From Silene conica (taxonomy: Eukaryota; Streptophyta; Magnoliopsida; Caryophyllales; Caryophyllaceae), in contig CM055319.2 of NCBI GenBank assembly GCA_029255685.2, positions 21,298,247 to 21,362,246 on the forward strand: a DNA stretch of 64,000 nucleotides, read 5' to 3'. This document shows, piece after piece, positions 12,121 through 24,502 of this stretch. The notes beneath the pieces are model-generated. The model ran no database searches. It was not told the origin of the DNA and was given only the letters and a program-made list of their open reading frames with translations. A program made the position numbers and the translations under genes. How positions within the stretch are numbered: the first letter of the stretch is position 1; each line of letters starts with the position of its first letter.

Positions 12121-13111
12121 ACCCGCACTTAGTCTATTTTCATTTATGCAACTTTTACATAATTTTCATGCATCCCTAGGGTTTCTACTGTTCCATTGTT
12201 CATCCTTTTACATTCAAAAACTCAACTCAAAATCATAATCCTTCTTTAGTTCTTAGAATCTTTTAGTTAATCTAGTTTGTTCTTAGCTTCTTCATTAGTT
12301 TACTTTTAGGGATTTGGGTTGTAATTTGGAGACTTTGAGAGAATTCTCATCTTGTATCCAAGTTCATTCCCTTTTCATAGTTAATGGTATAATCTTCTTC
12401 CTTACTTAGTTATTGCACTTTACTTTAAGTTTCCTTTAATCAATTGTTTACTTTTTTCTTATTCCACCATGTTTAGCATTTGTTTTTCCATTATTCACAT
12501 GTCTCCCTTACCCATGAGTGAGTAGTCTATTTCTAGGGTTAGGGGTTTGCTTGGGTAGTTGGTAACCATGAAGCATGTTTAGGGTTAGTCTTGTGTTGTC
12601 TCTTTGGTTGGGTTTTCACTTTATGCATGTTATGTGTTTGATGAATTGCCTCAACGACGGTTGGGCATGAGTCTTCACTTTGTTTGTTTTGGACGATGGT
12701 CTATGACTTTCATGAGCATGTTTATGTGTTAGATTAACCTTGTTTGTAGCGAAAGCTAGAATAGGACTCGACCTTAGGTTAGTCAACTCGAAAGAAGAGA
12801 CGACCCTAGACCTACCACAGAGGCGACCCTAGACCGCTCTCATATGTTTAGTTACCGACTTACCTAGGTAACCCCGACACCCTAGTTACTTTACATATCG
12901 ACCTAGTATTTGCATCTCGTTTTACTTCTTGTTTAGTCATTAGTCATTTCACAAAAAACCTTATTACCCCGACTTTGTCTTAAATTAAAACGTAGCTAAA
13001 CACTTATCCCCACCATCTCTGTGTTTGACCCCGACTAGAGTACTACTTTAATTGGGTTTATAAATCTTTGTTTGATATCGGGTAGTGACGGCAAAAACCC
13101 GGTCATCAAAA

Positions 13112-13129
13112 TGGCGCCGTTGCCGGGGA
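13112..13129 (+). other. Primer binding site, tRNA-Asp type
   Basis: TGGCGCCGTTGCCGGGGA is the complement of the 3' end of plant tRNA-Asp, as used by Athila elements. It lies three bases after the LTR end. Confidence 0.92.
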
Positions 13130-14018
13130 TGGTGCTAGAGATTGTTTAGTTTAGTTTAGTTTCTAGCCTTAGTTAGTTGTGTTTTGTTTGTCTTGTTCAA
13201 GCTTTGCTAGTTTAATTATTGTAGAGTGGTTGTTATTTTTACTCTCCCTAGTGCCTAAAAAACACTAGGACGACTAATTGTGGTGCTAAGTTTTTATGCC
13301 AAGGGGTGATTCGTCTTTCTACTCTCGAGTTCCGAACCGGAAAGGCTTTTTCGAGCCTTAAGGAGCCGGACCATAGCAAGATTTAGGATTGCCTCCCAAG
13401 CTTCAACTAGCCACAACAACCCACCTACTACACCCAAACTACATATATAGCCCACACCAAGACGACCAAAGCCCATCATCCGCAAATTTCGACAACCCAT
13501 TCTACCAATCACCACCACCCACACCTCATATTCAAAATCCGCTACAACTTCATATAATGGCCGCCTTAAGAGATCACAACCGCCCCAACCATAACGACAC
13601 CACGAATCCCATCAACTTTGGCAACCTTGTGCCACAAAACTTTGAAATTCACCCATCTCAAACGAGTTCCATCAAGAAACATGCCTTTGGTGGGGCTCTC
13701 ACGAGGATGCCCACGGGCACTCGAGGAAGTTCAAAGGCAAGGTTGCCATGATAAAGAAAACCGGAGTTCCGGAGGAGACTTTAAGATTGATGCTCTTTCC
13801 TTATTCTTTAACGGACAAGGCGGACCGTTGGTTAAACATTCATCCCCCAAATACCTTCACCACTTAGGATGATCTAGCCAAGGCCTTCCTTGCAAAATAT
13901 TATCCATCCTCGAAGACCGCCATGATTCGCAACGAGATCACCCAATTCCAACAAGATGAGGGGGAAAGTCTAGGAGAAGCATGAGATAGGTATCAAGACC
14001 TACTTGCTAGGTGTCCTC

Positions 14019-15041
14019 TGTTGGGAAATGTGTCCTCAACAATAGTGCGATCACGTCAATGATAATAATCATTGTCAAAAATCTTATGAAAAGAATATGC
14101 AAGGGATGATCCGATATGATATATAGTCAACTGACCAACATTAATTGGTAATGATTGACTGACTAGAGTTTGACATTACTGTCGTATGATGGTGGTGGTC
14201 AGTTGATCCCTTTAGGTCACACCTATAGGAAAGACCCCTTAAATATATATTGATCAATTGTATATGATACGAATTGATCGATTCCTTAAAACCATATATC
14301 GAGAAATCAGAGGTTGAATCTTAAAGTAAGATTTATATTTGAAATTGAAATGTGTCGATTGTCAAATATTAATCGATATTTTAGAAATATCGAAATTAGA
14401 ATATGAATGGTTTATGGTTATAATAAATGTTGTAAATATATCGTATTGACGATTATTATGATAACCATATGTTGGGACGGTAATTACGAATTACTAGAAT
14501 AATTTGTTAACTACGATTTAATTAATTTAGAAATATTATTTATGTGATAAATATATTTTAAATTAATACAATTAATTATGTCACATAAGATGTCACATAT
14601 TATACAATTGTACAAATTAATTTTGTAAAATGAAGGTCCATTTTACAATTGTGTTAGCCGTGTAAATTGACCATGTAAGGTAAATTATATGTGATATTTT
14701 ATCTTATAATTGTTATCATTAGGTTAAGTTGTGATATGACATAACATTGTGCATGTGAGTATGACAAAAGGAACTAAAACCCTTACCCATGCACTCCTCT
14801 TACACGGCTACTCACCCCAACCCAACCCTCTATATATGTGATGATATCACACATTCATATCCTAACTTAAGTTTTATTATTCAAGAGTTAGAAACATAAA
14901 ACCCAAATGCATGTATTATTTCTAGTGTGAGAAATTGAAATACAAATCCTCTAAAAATATTATTTACATGATATTTTAGTAAACTAGTAAGTGAGTATTA
15001 GTTTACGGTTTTAAGTTAACCCAATTTCGTTTATAAATTGT
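14019..15041 (+). repeat. Copia complex LTR, first copy (partial)
   Basis: Starts TGTTGGGAAATGTGTCC and follows the other two LTRs closely for about 1020 bp, then passes into internal sequence. It differs from the other two at more positions than they do from each other (for example GATTGACTGAC for GATTGGCTGAC). Confidence 0.85.
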
Positions 15042-17422
15042 TTTAAAGGGGCTCCTGCCAAAGATAAGGGCAAGGAGAAGGAGAAGGAGAAGGAAACTTG
15101 AAGTTCCTTCCATGGATGGCTAAAGTAGCATCCAAGATTGAAGACATGAAGAGCATGGCTCTAAGTTTTCATTTTGATGTCGTCTTTCATTTTGCATTTT
15201 AATTTTAAGAACGTTGTATTTCTTGTGTGACAAGAGTTCGGTTATTTCAAAACAAAGGTTGTAATTTGAATATTAGTGACTTGGTTTTCAACCCAAGTCA
15301 TCTATTTTGTTCTTAATCAATATGTTGGTTTTTAAAATGTTTTGTGTGATACATAACATGAGTTGATACGATTTTCATAGATCGTAATAAAGTACCTTGA
15401 ATAGTTCACCGTATGCTAGACATGATAGGATCATAATAAAGTAATTCGATTTACTTAAAACGAGAATTACACCCCGTGAAATACTTCAAACTCAAATATG
15501 AGAACATTAGTTCATTATAAGATGATCACCTTAAATGAATGAGAGTACTAATGTTTCACTACTCATATAATCCTTTGTCCAATACAGTGTTAACGGGCGA
15601 AGATGCTATCCTTATTAAAATAATGGTTATTTTAAAGGATAGAGTGGGAGAAATTATACGCCCGTAAACCAATGAGATAAATATAGGATCTTAGAGAAGA
15701 GTCCTATAAGGAGTCCTTAAGAAGAACCCTAAGAGATTGGATAAAAGAAACTACGAGGACACGGAAGAAACTACGCGAGGACACAAAAGGAAATGTTCCC
15801 TTTGTCATTAGTTCCTAGAGAGGACAAAGGAAACCGCGTGTGTTAACGGAAGGAAATTGTTTCCGTATTGTTAATATTTCTGTTTTATGAGATAATAGAG
15901 GAGAAATCGTCTCCCACACTCTTGATAATAGTAGTTCTTTCCATGGGAAAAGTATTGAAAATGAAATGTTCATAATGAGTTGAGAAGATGTTTGAAGTAG
16001 TTACCTAAACACTATGAAGATAGTGGGAGTTATTTAATTATAGAGATAGTGATACGAAATTCAGTGGGAGAAAAGTTATTAACAAAATTGAACCTATCAT
16101 TGAGAGAGAATGGTGATTCTTTAAATGTAAAGAATATGAGGTTTCAATTCTAGATGAATGAATGTTAAGAACATCATAGGATGATGTGCAACCATAAGTG
16201 AGTTTATTGTATGATAATGAAACGTCACTGATTGATTTACAAGGTTTGGATATGAATCCAAGATATGAAAATGTTAATTCATATAACCTTGATTAAAATG
16301 CCAAAAGTTGAAACAAAACCTTACTTCGATATAAGTTCTCGAGGAGAACTAGTGGATCGAATCTAGGTAAACTACAATATGAATTCTAGTACAGTGTGAC
16401 TATGTTCATAAGAATGACATGTCACGAGTTTTAAGAAAACAGTGGGAGCTTCATTCAGGATAAGGAGACTCGAGTCGAGTATGAGGACTTGAAATGTACT
16501 TGAATAAGATCATATTATACGAGATAATATGAGTCAGAAGGAAACCGAAATTTGTAGGTTTAAAGGATGTGAATAAATGGTGTATTCACATAGTAAACCA
16601 TTAATACAAATTGATGTATGAGCATCAAAGATTGTTTATGTGGAGCAGTAATATCGTATTGACTGTTTGCACTTAGCTATCACTTTTATCGTTTGAGTTA
16701 TTATTAACTCACAATTTATAAATACTTTGTCAAATCCAAATGGGTTGTAAGAGACAATTTTGAACCCCATAAGTGAACTGGATTAACTTAGCATAACCCA
16801 TAGTCGCTTGTATGAGGTGACGTCTCGAAGAGACTAGAGTGTGAGGTGATTGATGACAAGTTCAAATGTCATAGAGTCATATGGGATGACTAGTCGATCA
16901 CACAGGCAGACTGTGTAGCACTCTGTCGCGCATTAAGTGACCGCTTATAGAGTTTTGGAAATTTTATAATCTGTCTGGTCGTGGCGAGAGCTACTATATT
17001 ATTCACATGAGTCGATTCTTAGACTAGAGACTGTTCGCCCAAGGTGGCACAGTTTTCAGATTGACTTTGATTTTTGCTCTACGATCAACCGTTAAAGGGG
17101 GTCAAATGAGCTTCTTTTGGGTCATGATGGACTGTGTTAGTCGAAGGGAATGGTAGGATAGGAATTGTCCAGTCCCTCGTCAGGGTTGTCTTAAATCTCA
17201 GGGCCACTCGAGAAGAAGTTTAACTGAAAATGCGTGGCCACGCTCGGAAGGTATCTATGGTAGATAATTCCGGTCAAAACAGTTAAATCTCCAGATCGAG
17301 AAAACCGCTCAAGATATGATCAAATGCAAGTACGACCTGGAAGACACCTTGCATTGAGTGGGAGATGATGTAATAGGACAAGAGAATCGGTGACGCACAC
17401 TTGTCGAGGACAAGGGGGAGAT
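15042..17422 (+). other. Copia complex internal 3' region, first copy
   Basis: Near-identical to 22122-24502. It opens with the Lys/Glu-rich codons after the candidate splice acceptor and ends with the polypurine stretch GGACAAGGGGGAGAT just before the next LTR. No reverse transcriptase, integrase or other long frame is seen. Confidence 0.8.
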
Positions 17423-18687
17423 TGTTGGGAAATGTGTCCTCAACAATAGTGCGATCACGTCAATGATAATAATCATTGTCAAAAATCTTATGAAAAGAAT
17501 ATGCAAGGGATGATCCGATATGATATATAGTCAACTGACCAACATTAATCGGTAATGATTGGCTGACTAGAGTTTGACATTACTGTCGTATGACGGTGGT
17601 GGTCAGTTGATCCCTTTAGGTCACACCTATAGAACAGACCCCTTAAATACATATTGATCAATTGTATATGATACGAATTGATCGATTCCTTAAAACCATA
17701 TATCGAGAAATCAGAGGTTGAATCTTAAAGTAAGATTTATATTTGAAATTGAAATGTGTCGATTGTCAAATATTAATCGATATTTTAGAAATATCGAAAT
17801 TTGAATATGAATGGTTTATGGTTATAACAAATGTTGTAAATATATCGTATTGACGATTATTATGATAACCATATGTTGGGACGATAATTACGAATTACTA
17901 GAATAATTTGTTAAATATGATTTAATTAATTTAGAAATATTATTTATGTGATAAATATATTTTAAATTAATACAATTAATTATGTCACATAAGATGTCAC
18001 ATATTATACAATTGTACAAATTAATTTTGTAAAATGAAGGTCCATTTTACAATTGTGTTAGCCGTGTAAATGGACAATGTAAGATAAATTATATGTGATA
18101 TTTTATCTTATAATTGTTATCATTAGGTTAAGTTGTGATATGACATAACATTGTGCATGTGAGTATGACAAAAGGAACTAAAACCCTTACCCATGCACTC
18201 CTCTTACACGGCTACTCACCCCAACCCAACCCTCTGTATATGTGATGATATCACACATTCATATCCTAACTTAAGTTTTATTATTCTAGAGTTAGAAACA
18301 TAAAACCCTAATGCATTTATTATTTCTAGTGTGAGAAATTGAAATACAAATCCTCTAAAAATATTATTTACATAATATTTTAGTAAACTAGTAAGTGAGT
18401 ATTAGTTTACGGTTTTAAGTTAACCCAATTCCGTCTCCTATCTCGTGTTCGGTCTTCGGTGTTTAAGGGTAGGTCTTGGTGCATCGTAAAGGAGGCAAAC
18501 TATTTTGGTTGCTCCGTGGAGGATCGTCCTTGCACTTATTTGGACCGTGTGTGAGAACCCTTTTCGTGTTATTTCCGCATTTATATTTCGCATGCATAAG
18601 ATCAATATAAATTAATATGAGATTAATTAGTAATATTATTAGTAGGACTAATGAAATTGGTTAGTTAGTATGACTAAGTTTCCATCA
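17423..18687 (+). repeat. Copia complex LTR, middle copy (1265 bp)
   Basis: TGTTGGGAAATG...TTTCCATCA, ending immediately before a primer binding site. Same length as the right LTR; by eye only four or so differences, all in the last 250 bp. Confidence 0.92.
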
Positions 18688-18689
18688 AG

Positions 18690-18705
18690 TGGTATCAGAG
18701 CATTT
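18690..18705 (+). other. Primer binding site, tRNA-iMet type
   Basis: TGGTATCAGAGCATTT, two bases after the LTR; the first 12 bases match initiator Met tRNA exactly. Confidence 0.92.
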
Positions 18706-21162
18706 GGTTGCTTGCATGCAACTCGATTTTTACGTTTTTGCGAGAAATATGATTTTAATTAAAAACGTAAATGATTAGTACATATAGGATATGCACGAAA
18801 ATCTTAATGCATGTATACTTTCTGGTCTTAAAATAGTTTTAAGTCATTATGAATGATTTATGGAATAATATTGTTCAAAGTTATAATTAAAATGTTAATT
18901 TAAGCTTATAATCGGATAAAAACGTTTTATTATGGGAAAAATAGTAAAATAAAGTTTCTGGCCGAGATTCTTATATATGTTCTCACATGCATTTAACATA
19001 TTCTGAATATATAGTTTTCGAAATTATTTAAGTTTTATGCATGGTTTGTGATATTTAAATGTTAAATAGTCATAAAATGGGATAAAAATGGGTTTATATA
19101 GTTAGATTATGAATTTAGCTACGAAATTTTTTGTAGATGTCACATGCAATATTTAAAATGTATGTTAAAATTTCCAGAAATGTTTCACTTATATTGCATG
19201 AATATTGATTTTTATTGTAAAAATCGACATATTAGTGACATAATTTAACTTAAATAGTTTAAGTTGGAATTTGGCCATAAAATATTTATACAGTGTTATA
19301 TATATTATTTCTAGCATGCATGTAAATTTTGAGCTATTTATTTCGAATTTTGCATGAGAAATGATTTTAATCGTTAAAATCGAGCAATATATGCCACGAT
19401 TTATTAAAAATAGTAAAAGTTGCTAAAATGGTCCGAAAAATTAACCCATATTAGTCATATTTCATATGATCATCATCATATTTTTCTTGGGTGCCAAAAG
19501 TTTCTGGATTTGTATTTTTAATTTTTAAAAGTTAAAGTTGAAAATAAAAGAATTGTAAGAGTCATGATTATTTTTCGGTCCTTGAACAGTGTTGCAACTA
19601 ATTTTTATGCATTTTTCAGTCACTTTGAGTGTCTTGGAAGATGTAAAAAATTTTATTAGTATTTTATTGCATTATTTTAAGGTAATTTTGAATTTTTGTC
19701 TAATTTTGCATGTTACACGCTTATATTACGAGATAAATAGTCTATTTCGAAAATATTAATGTTTTAAGGATCTGAAATTTTAAGAAAAAATTTCAGTATG
19801 TTCAAAATTTGAATTTTGAATTTTTGAAATATTTTATGACTCGTTTTGATTATTTTATTACTATTTCCCGTAAAACCGATTAATCCCGAACAATATTATA
19901 ATAAAAGGTTAAGTTATTTCGAAATTTAAGTAAGACTAAATTTTGAATCCTAAAATGTATTAGGATACTTAACTAAAACGTGAATAGTGATTCATAAAGT
20001 GTTTAGTGATTTTAAAAATGTTGAAATCACGTTATTCCATAAAACCGTGTTATTACGAATAACGATATTTAAATTGTGTTTAAGTAGGACGATTTGGCTT
20101 AGGTTTTGCATATTTCATAAGCATTGCATATTTATTTACTATTTATGAATGTCATAATTTAATTTACGTAATTTGGAATTATGTATTTTACGTAGTATGG
20201 CCTTAGATTTTAATCGTTAATTCCCGTAATGTAAGGGGTTATCGATTTGGTTGTAATTTAATGTGATCTCGTATCACTTTATTTTATTGTTTTATTTTAT
20301 AATGTATAAAATAGATATAAAATTTGTAATTATTTGTAATTCCGGAGATCCTTGAAGACGGTGCATTTCGGAAAGGAGTTCCGACCAAAACAAAGTTTGC
20401 CTTGGAATGCTTGCGGCGTGTGAAGATCAAGGGACCAAGGAGTTGGTTTCCGAATTGTATTTTACATTTTAATTTTCTATTTTAGGAAGGCCATACTAGG
20501 ATTTATTTATGCTTTTAAGTTTATGCTTTTATTTATACTTTATATGTTCGCATGCATAGCCAAATCGTCATTCAAACTCATGCATTTTCATCGATTTTAT
20601 CGACCGTGTCAATCAATTTATCGATAATTCACCGACTTAGTTCACTTATAGGAGATAGATAATAAATTGACAAGATCTCTTACGTTATTTAAAAATCGAG
20701 ACATAGCCTTACCAAAAAGTAAACAACCCACGAAGGATCTTCTTCATAAGGGAGTGGGCTCGGCTAAACCGGGGTACAAACCTTATTACGTAGGTGAAGT
20801 GGGGTAATATGATTACATTCTCGAAATTTGGTTGATCTCGACGAAGGTATTCAAGCCACCGTAGTGGTAATAAGTTCGGGCTAAGATAAGAATTAGTGTA
20901 ATTTTATCGACCGAGAGTTCTAAAAGTAGAATCGATTAAGGGGTTAATCCACCGAGTCATATTAATGAGGGATGTCTCGGCTAAACCGTGCCCGAGTTAG
21001 TATGTATTTGGGTCTTGGGATCATTTACTTAATTGGGTAAGAGATCATTAAGTATATGCTTAACTTGTTTAAAATTTACAAGTTTAAATTAATTATTAAA
21101 ACGATAATTGTGTTTTAATTCCTTTATTTTCATTGTAGTTCCTTTTCAACTATCAATCATCA
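18706..21162 (+). other. Long Copia leader
   Basis: About 2.46 kb of AT-rich, non-coding sequence between primer binding site and gag. It contains repeated AAATTTTGAATTTT-like stretches (19690-19840). Near 20700-20990 is a more GC-balanced part with CTCGGCTAAACCG twice (20759 and about 20977). Confidence 0.7.
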
Positions 21163-22083
21163 ATGGCAAATAACGTTCCACCACTCAAAAACGTATCATG
21201 GCTTCGATCATTCATGCATCGTTGCAAGCTTGAGAAGCATGGCGCCAATTTTAAGGATTGGGACGCCCAATTGGTTTTGGCCGCGGAAGCTGACGATAAG
21301 ACTCGTTATCTTACCATTGCCGCTCCTCCCACTCCGACCGCTCGTGCATCGGAGGCGACTCGTGAGGCCTATGAGACCTACATGAAAGATTCGCATGCTC
21401 TTAAAAACGTGCTAATATTCTCAATGGAGCCGGATCTCCAAAGAAGAATGAAACAGCTAGCCACGGCTAATGAGATTTATATTAGAGTTGCGACCATGTT
21501 TTCGCAAGCTCCTAGGGTAATCCAATATGAGGCGGCCTCCGCCTTCTTTGATTTGACCTTAAAGGAAGGTCAAAGGATTAGTCCTCATGTGCTCAAAATG
21601 GTTGAGCTAGCCGAAACCTTGAAGTTGCAAGGGGTGAATGTTCCCGACTCTCTTATTGTTGACAAAATTCTTCACTCCCTAAACAAAGTGAAATCGTATG
21701 TTCAGTTCCGGGTGAACTATAACATGCGTAATCAAGAAACCACTTTGGACGAATTGCATAAGATGCTAGTCCAGGAGGAAAGGGATATGGGACTTAATGA
21801 GAGTTCCACAAAGGATGTGCTCAACATCGAGAAGAAGAGCAAGGGGAAGTTTAAGCGGAAGGTTAATAAGGGTAAAAATGTCAAAGCCTTCAAGCCCACA
21901 TCTCCTAAGGAAAAGACCTTTTCGAAAGGTGCTTCTTCATCATCTACAAAGGTTGAAGACAAGTGTCATTATTGCACTAAGATGAGGCATTGGAAGCGGA
22001 ATTGCCCAAAGTATCTCCATGACCTCAAAGCCGGAAAGGTTCTTGCAGTATGTATTAATTCTCGTCAAATTCATGTTATTTAA
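21163..22083 (+). CDS. gag: Copia gag (capsid and zinc knuckle)
   Basis: A 306-codon frame encodes a Copia Gag that would package element RNA. The central capsid-like region (residues about 80-230) includes LKNVLIFSMEPDLQRR, MFSQAPRVIQYEAA and VQFRVNYNMRNQE, matching the gag of the element at 1-6201. A Lys-rich basic segment (residues 225-265) follows, then a CCHC knuckle CHYCTKMRHWKRNC (about 268-281). There is no protease, integrase or RT behind it. The ATG at 21163 is preceded by CAATC and is the first in frame. A candidate splice donor lies near the end of the frame, so the true C-terminus may differ. The frame looks whole. Confidence 0.85.
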   Translation: MANNVPPLKNVSWLRSFMHRCKLEKHGANFKDWDAQLVLAAEADDKTRYLTIAAPPTPTARASEATREAYETYMKDSHALKNVLIFSMEPDLQRRMKQLATANEIYIRVATMFSQAPRVIQYEAASAFFDLTLKEGQRISPHVLKMVELAETLKLQGVNVPDSLIVDKILHSLNKVKSYVQFRVNYNMRNQETTLDELHKMLVQEERDMGLNESSTKDVLNIEKKSKGKFKRKVNKGKNVKAFKPTSPKEKTFSKGASSSSTKVEDKCHYCTKMRHWKRNCPKYLHDLKAGKVLAVCINSRQIHVI

Positions 22084-22143
22084 TCAATTTTTGTATATTG
22101 ATACAAGTTATTGATTCTTACCCGTTTATAAATTGTTTTAAAG
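22048..22143 (+). other. Candidate intron at the gag 3' end
   Basis: A strong plant donor GTATGT at 22048 and an acceptor-like TTGTTTTAAAG ending at 22143 bound 96 bp of AT-rich DNA. Plant Copia elements are known to make a short spliced gag RNA, so a splice here fits the family. The acceptor is weak, and no transcript evidence is available to me. Confidence 0.45.
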
Positions 22144-24502
22144 GGGCTCCTGCCAAAGATAAGGGCAAAGAGAAGGAGAAGGAAACTTGAAGTTCCTTCC
22201 ATGGATGGCTAAAGTAGCATCCAAGATTGAAGACATGAAGAGCATGGCTCTAAGTTTTCATTTTGATGTCGTCTTTCATTTTGCATTTTAATTTTAAGAA
22301 CGTTGTATTTCTTGTATGACAAGAGTTCGGTTATTTCAAAACAAAGGTTGTAATTTGAATATTAGTGACTTGGTTTTCAACCCAAGTCATCTATTTTGTT
22401 CTTAATCAATATGTTGGTTTTTAAAATGTTTTGTGTGATACATAACATGAGCTGATACGATTTTCATAGATCGTAATAAAGTACCTTCAATAGTTCACCG
22501 TATGCTAGACATGATAGGATCATAATAAAGTAATTCGATTTACTTAAAACGAGAATTACACCCCGTGAAATACTTCAAACTCAAATATGAGAACATTAGT
22601 TCATTATAAGATGATCACCTTAAATGAATGCGAGTACTAATGTTTCACTACTCATATAATCCTTTGTCCAATACATTGTTAACGGGCGAAGATGCTATCC
22701 TTATTAAAATAATGGTTATTTTAAAGGATAGAGTGGGAGAAATTATACGCCCGTAAACCAATGAGATAAATATAGGATCTTAGAGAAGAGTCCTGTCCTT
22801 AAGAAGAACCCTAAGAGATTGGATAAAAGAAACTACGAGGACACGGAAGAAACTACGCGAGGACACAAAAGGAAATGTTCCCTTTGTCATTAGTTCCTAG
22901 AGAGGACAAAGGAAACCGCGTGTGTTAACGGAAGGAAATTGTTTCCGTATTGTTAATATTTCTGTTTTATGAGATAATAGAGGAGAAATCGTCTCCCACA
23001 CTCTTGATAATAGTAGTTCTTTCCATGGGAAAAGTATTGAAAATGAAATGTTCATAATGAGTTGAGAAGATGTTTGAAGTAGTTACCTAAACACTATGAA
23101 GATAGTGGGAGTTATTTAATTATAGAGATAGTGATACGAAATTCAGTGGGAGAAAAGTTATTAACAAAATTGAACCTATCATTGAGAGAGAATGGTGATT
23201 CTTTAAATGTAAAGAATATGAGGTTTCAATTCTAGATGAATGAATGTTAAGAACATCATAGGATGATGTGCAATCATAAGTGAGTTTATTGTATGATATG
23301 AAACGTCACTGATTGATTTACAAGGTTTGGATATGAATCCAAGATATGAAAATGTTAATTCATATAACCTTGATTAAAATGCCAAAAGTTGAAACAAAAC
23401 CTTACTTCGATATAAGTTCTCGAGGAGAACTAGTGGATCGAATCTAGGTAAACTACAATATGAATTCTAGTACAGTGTGACTATGTTCATAAGAATGACA
23501 TGTCACGAGTTTTAAGAAAACAGTGGGAGCTTCCTTCAGGATAAGGAGACTCGAGTCGAGTATGAGGACTTGAAATGTACTTGAATAAGATCATATTATA
23601 CGAGATAATATGAGTCAGAAGGAAACCGAAATTTGTAGGTTTAAAGGATGTGAATAAATGGTGTATTCACATAGTAAACCATTAATACAAATTGATGTAT
23701 GAGCATCAAAGATTGTTTATGTGGAGCAGTAATATCGTATTGACTGTTTGCACTTAGCTATCACTTTTATCGTTTGAGTTATTATTAACTCACAATTTAT
23801 AAATACTTTGTCAAATCCAAATGGGTTGTAAGAGACAATTTTGAACCCCATAAGTGAACTGGATTAACTTAGCATAACCCATAGTCGCTTGTATGAGGTG
23901 ACGTCTCGAAGAGACTAGAGTGTGAGGTGATTGATGACAAGTTCAAATGTCATAGAGTCATATGGGATGACTAGTCGATCACACAGGCAGACTGTGTAAC
24001 ACTCTGTCGCGCATTAAGTGACCGCTTATAGAGTTTTGGAAATTTTATAATCTGCCTGGTCGTGGCGAGAGCTACTATATTATTCACATGAGTCGATTCT
24101 TAGACTAGAGACTGTTCGCCCAAGGTGGCACAGTTTTCATATTGACTTTATTTTTGCTCTACGATCAACCGTTAAAGGGGGTCAAATGAGCTTCTTTTGG
24201 GTCATGATGGACTGTGTTAGTCGAAGGGAATGGTAGGATAGGAATTGTCCAGTCCCTCGTCAGGGTTGTCTTAAATCTCAGGGCCACTCGAGAAAAAGTT
24301 TAACTGAAAATGCGTGGCCACGCTCGGAAGGTATCTATGGTAGATAATTCCGGTCAAAGCAGTTAAATCTCCAGATCGAGAAAACCGCTCAAGATATGAT
24401 CAAATGCAAGTACGACTTGGAAGACACCTTGTATTGAGTGGGAGATGATGTAATAGGACAAGAGAATCGGTGACGCACACTTGTCGAGGAGAAGGGGGAG
24501 AT
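22144..24502 (+). other. Copia complex internal 3' region, second copy
   Basis: About 2.36 kb without any long frame, closely matching 15064-17422. It has a Lys/Glu-rich start, a TTTTAATTTTAAG-rich part resembling a 3' UTR (22280-22420), many GTGGGAG motifs and a terminal purine tract GGAGAAGGGGGAGAT. The sequence is conserved between the copies, but its function is unknown. Confidence 0.75.

Larger units (their letters stand above)
11433..13108 (+). repeat. Athila-type LTR, first copy (about 1676 bp)
   Basis: The right end CCGGTCATCA is fixed by the primer binding site three bases later. The left end TGATGTGTGATG is inferred from the short terminal inverted repeat TGATG...CATCA, so it is less certain. 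The LTR holds a GC-rich hairpin minisatellite, a TATA box at 12114 and a U5-like stretch with GACGGTTGGG and CCCCGAC blocks that recurs at 56871-57958. Confidence 0.75.

Noticed and set aside
13294-13524. A 76-codon minus-strand frame opposite the Athila-type gag.
   Set aside because: It is a shadow of the gag region on the plus strand.
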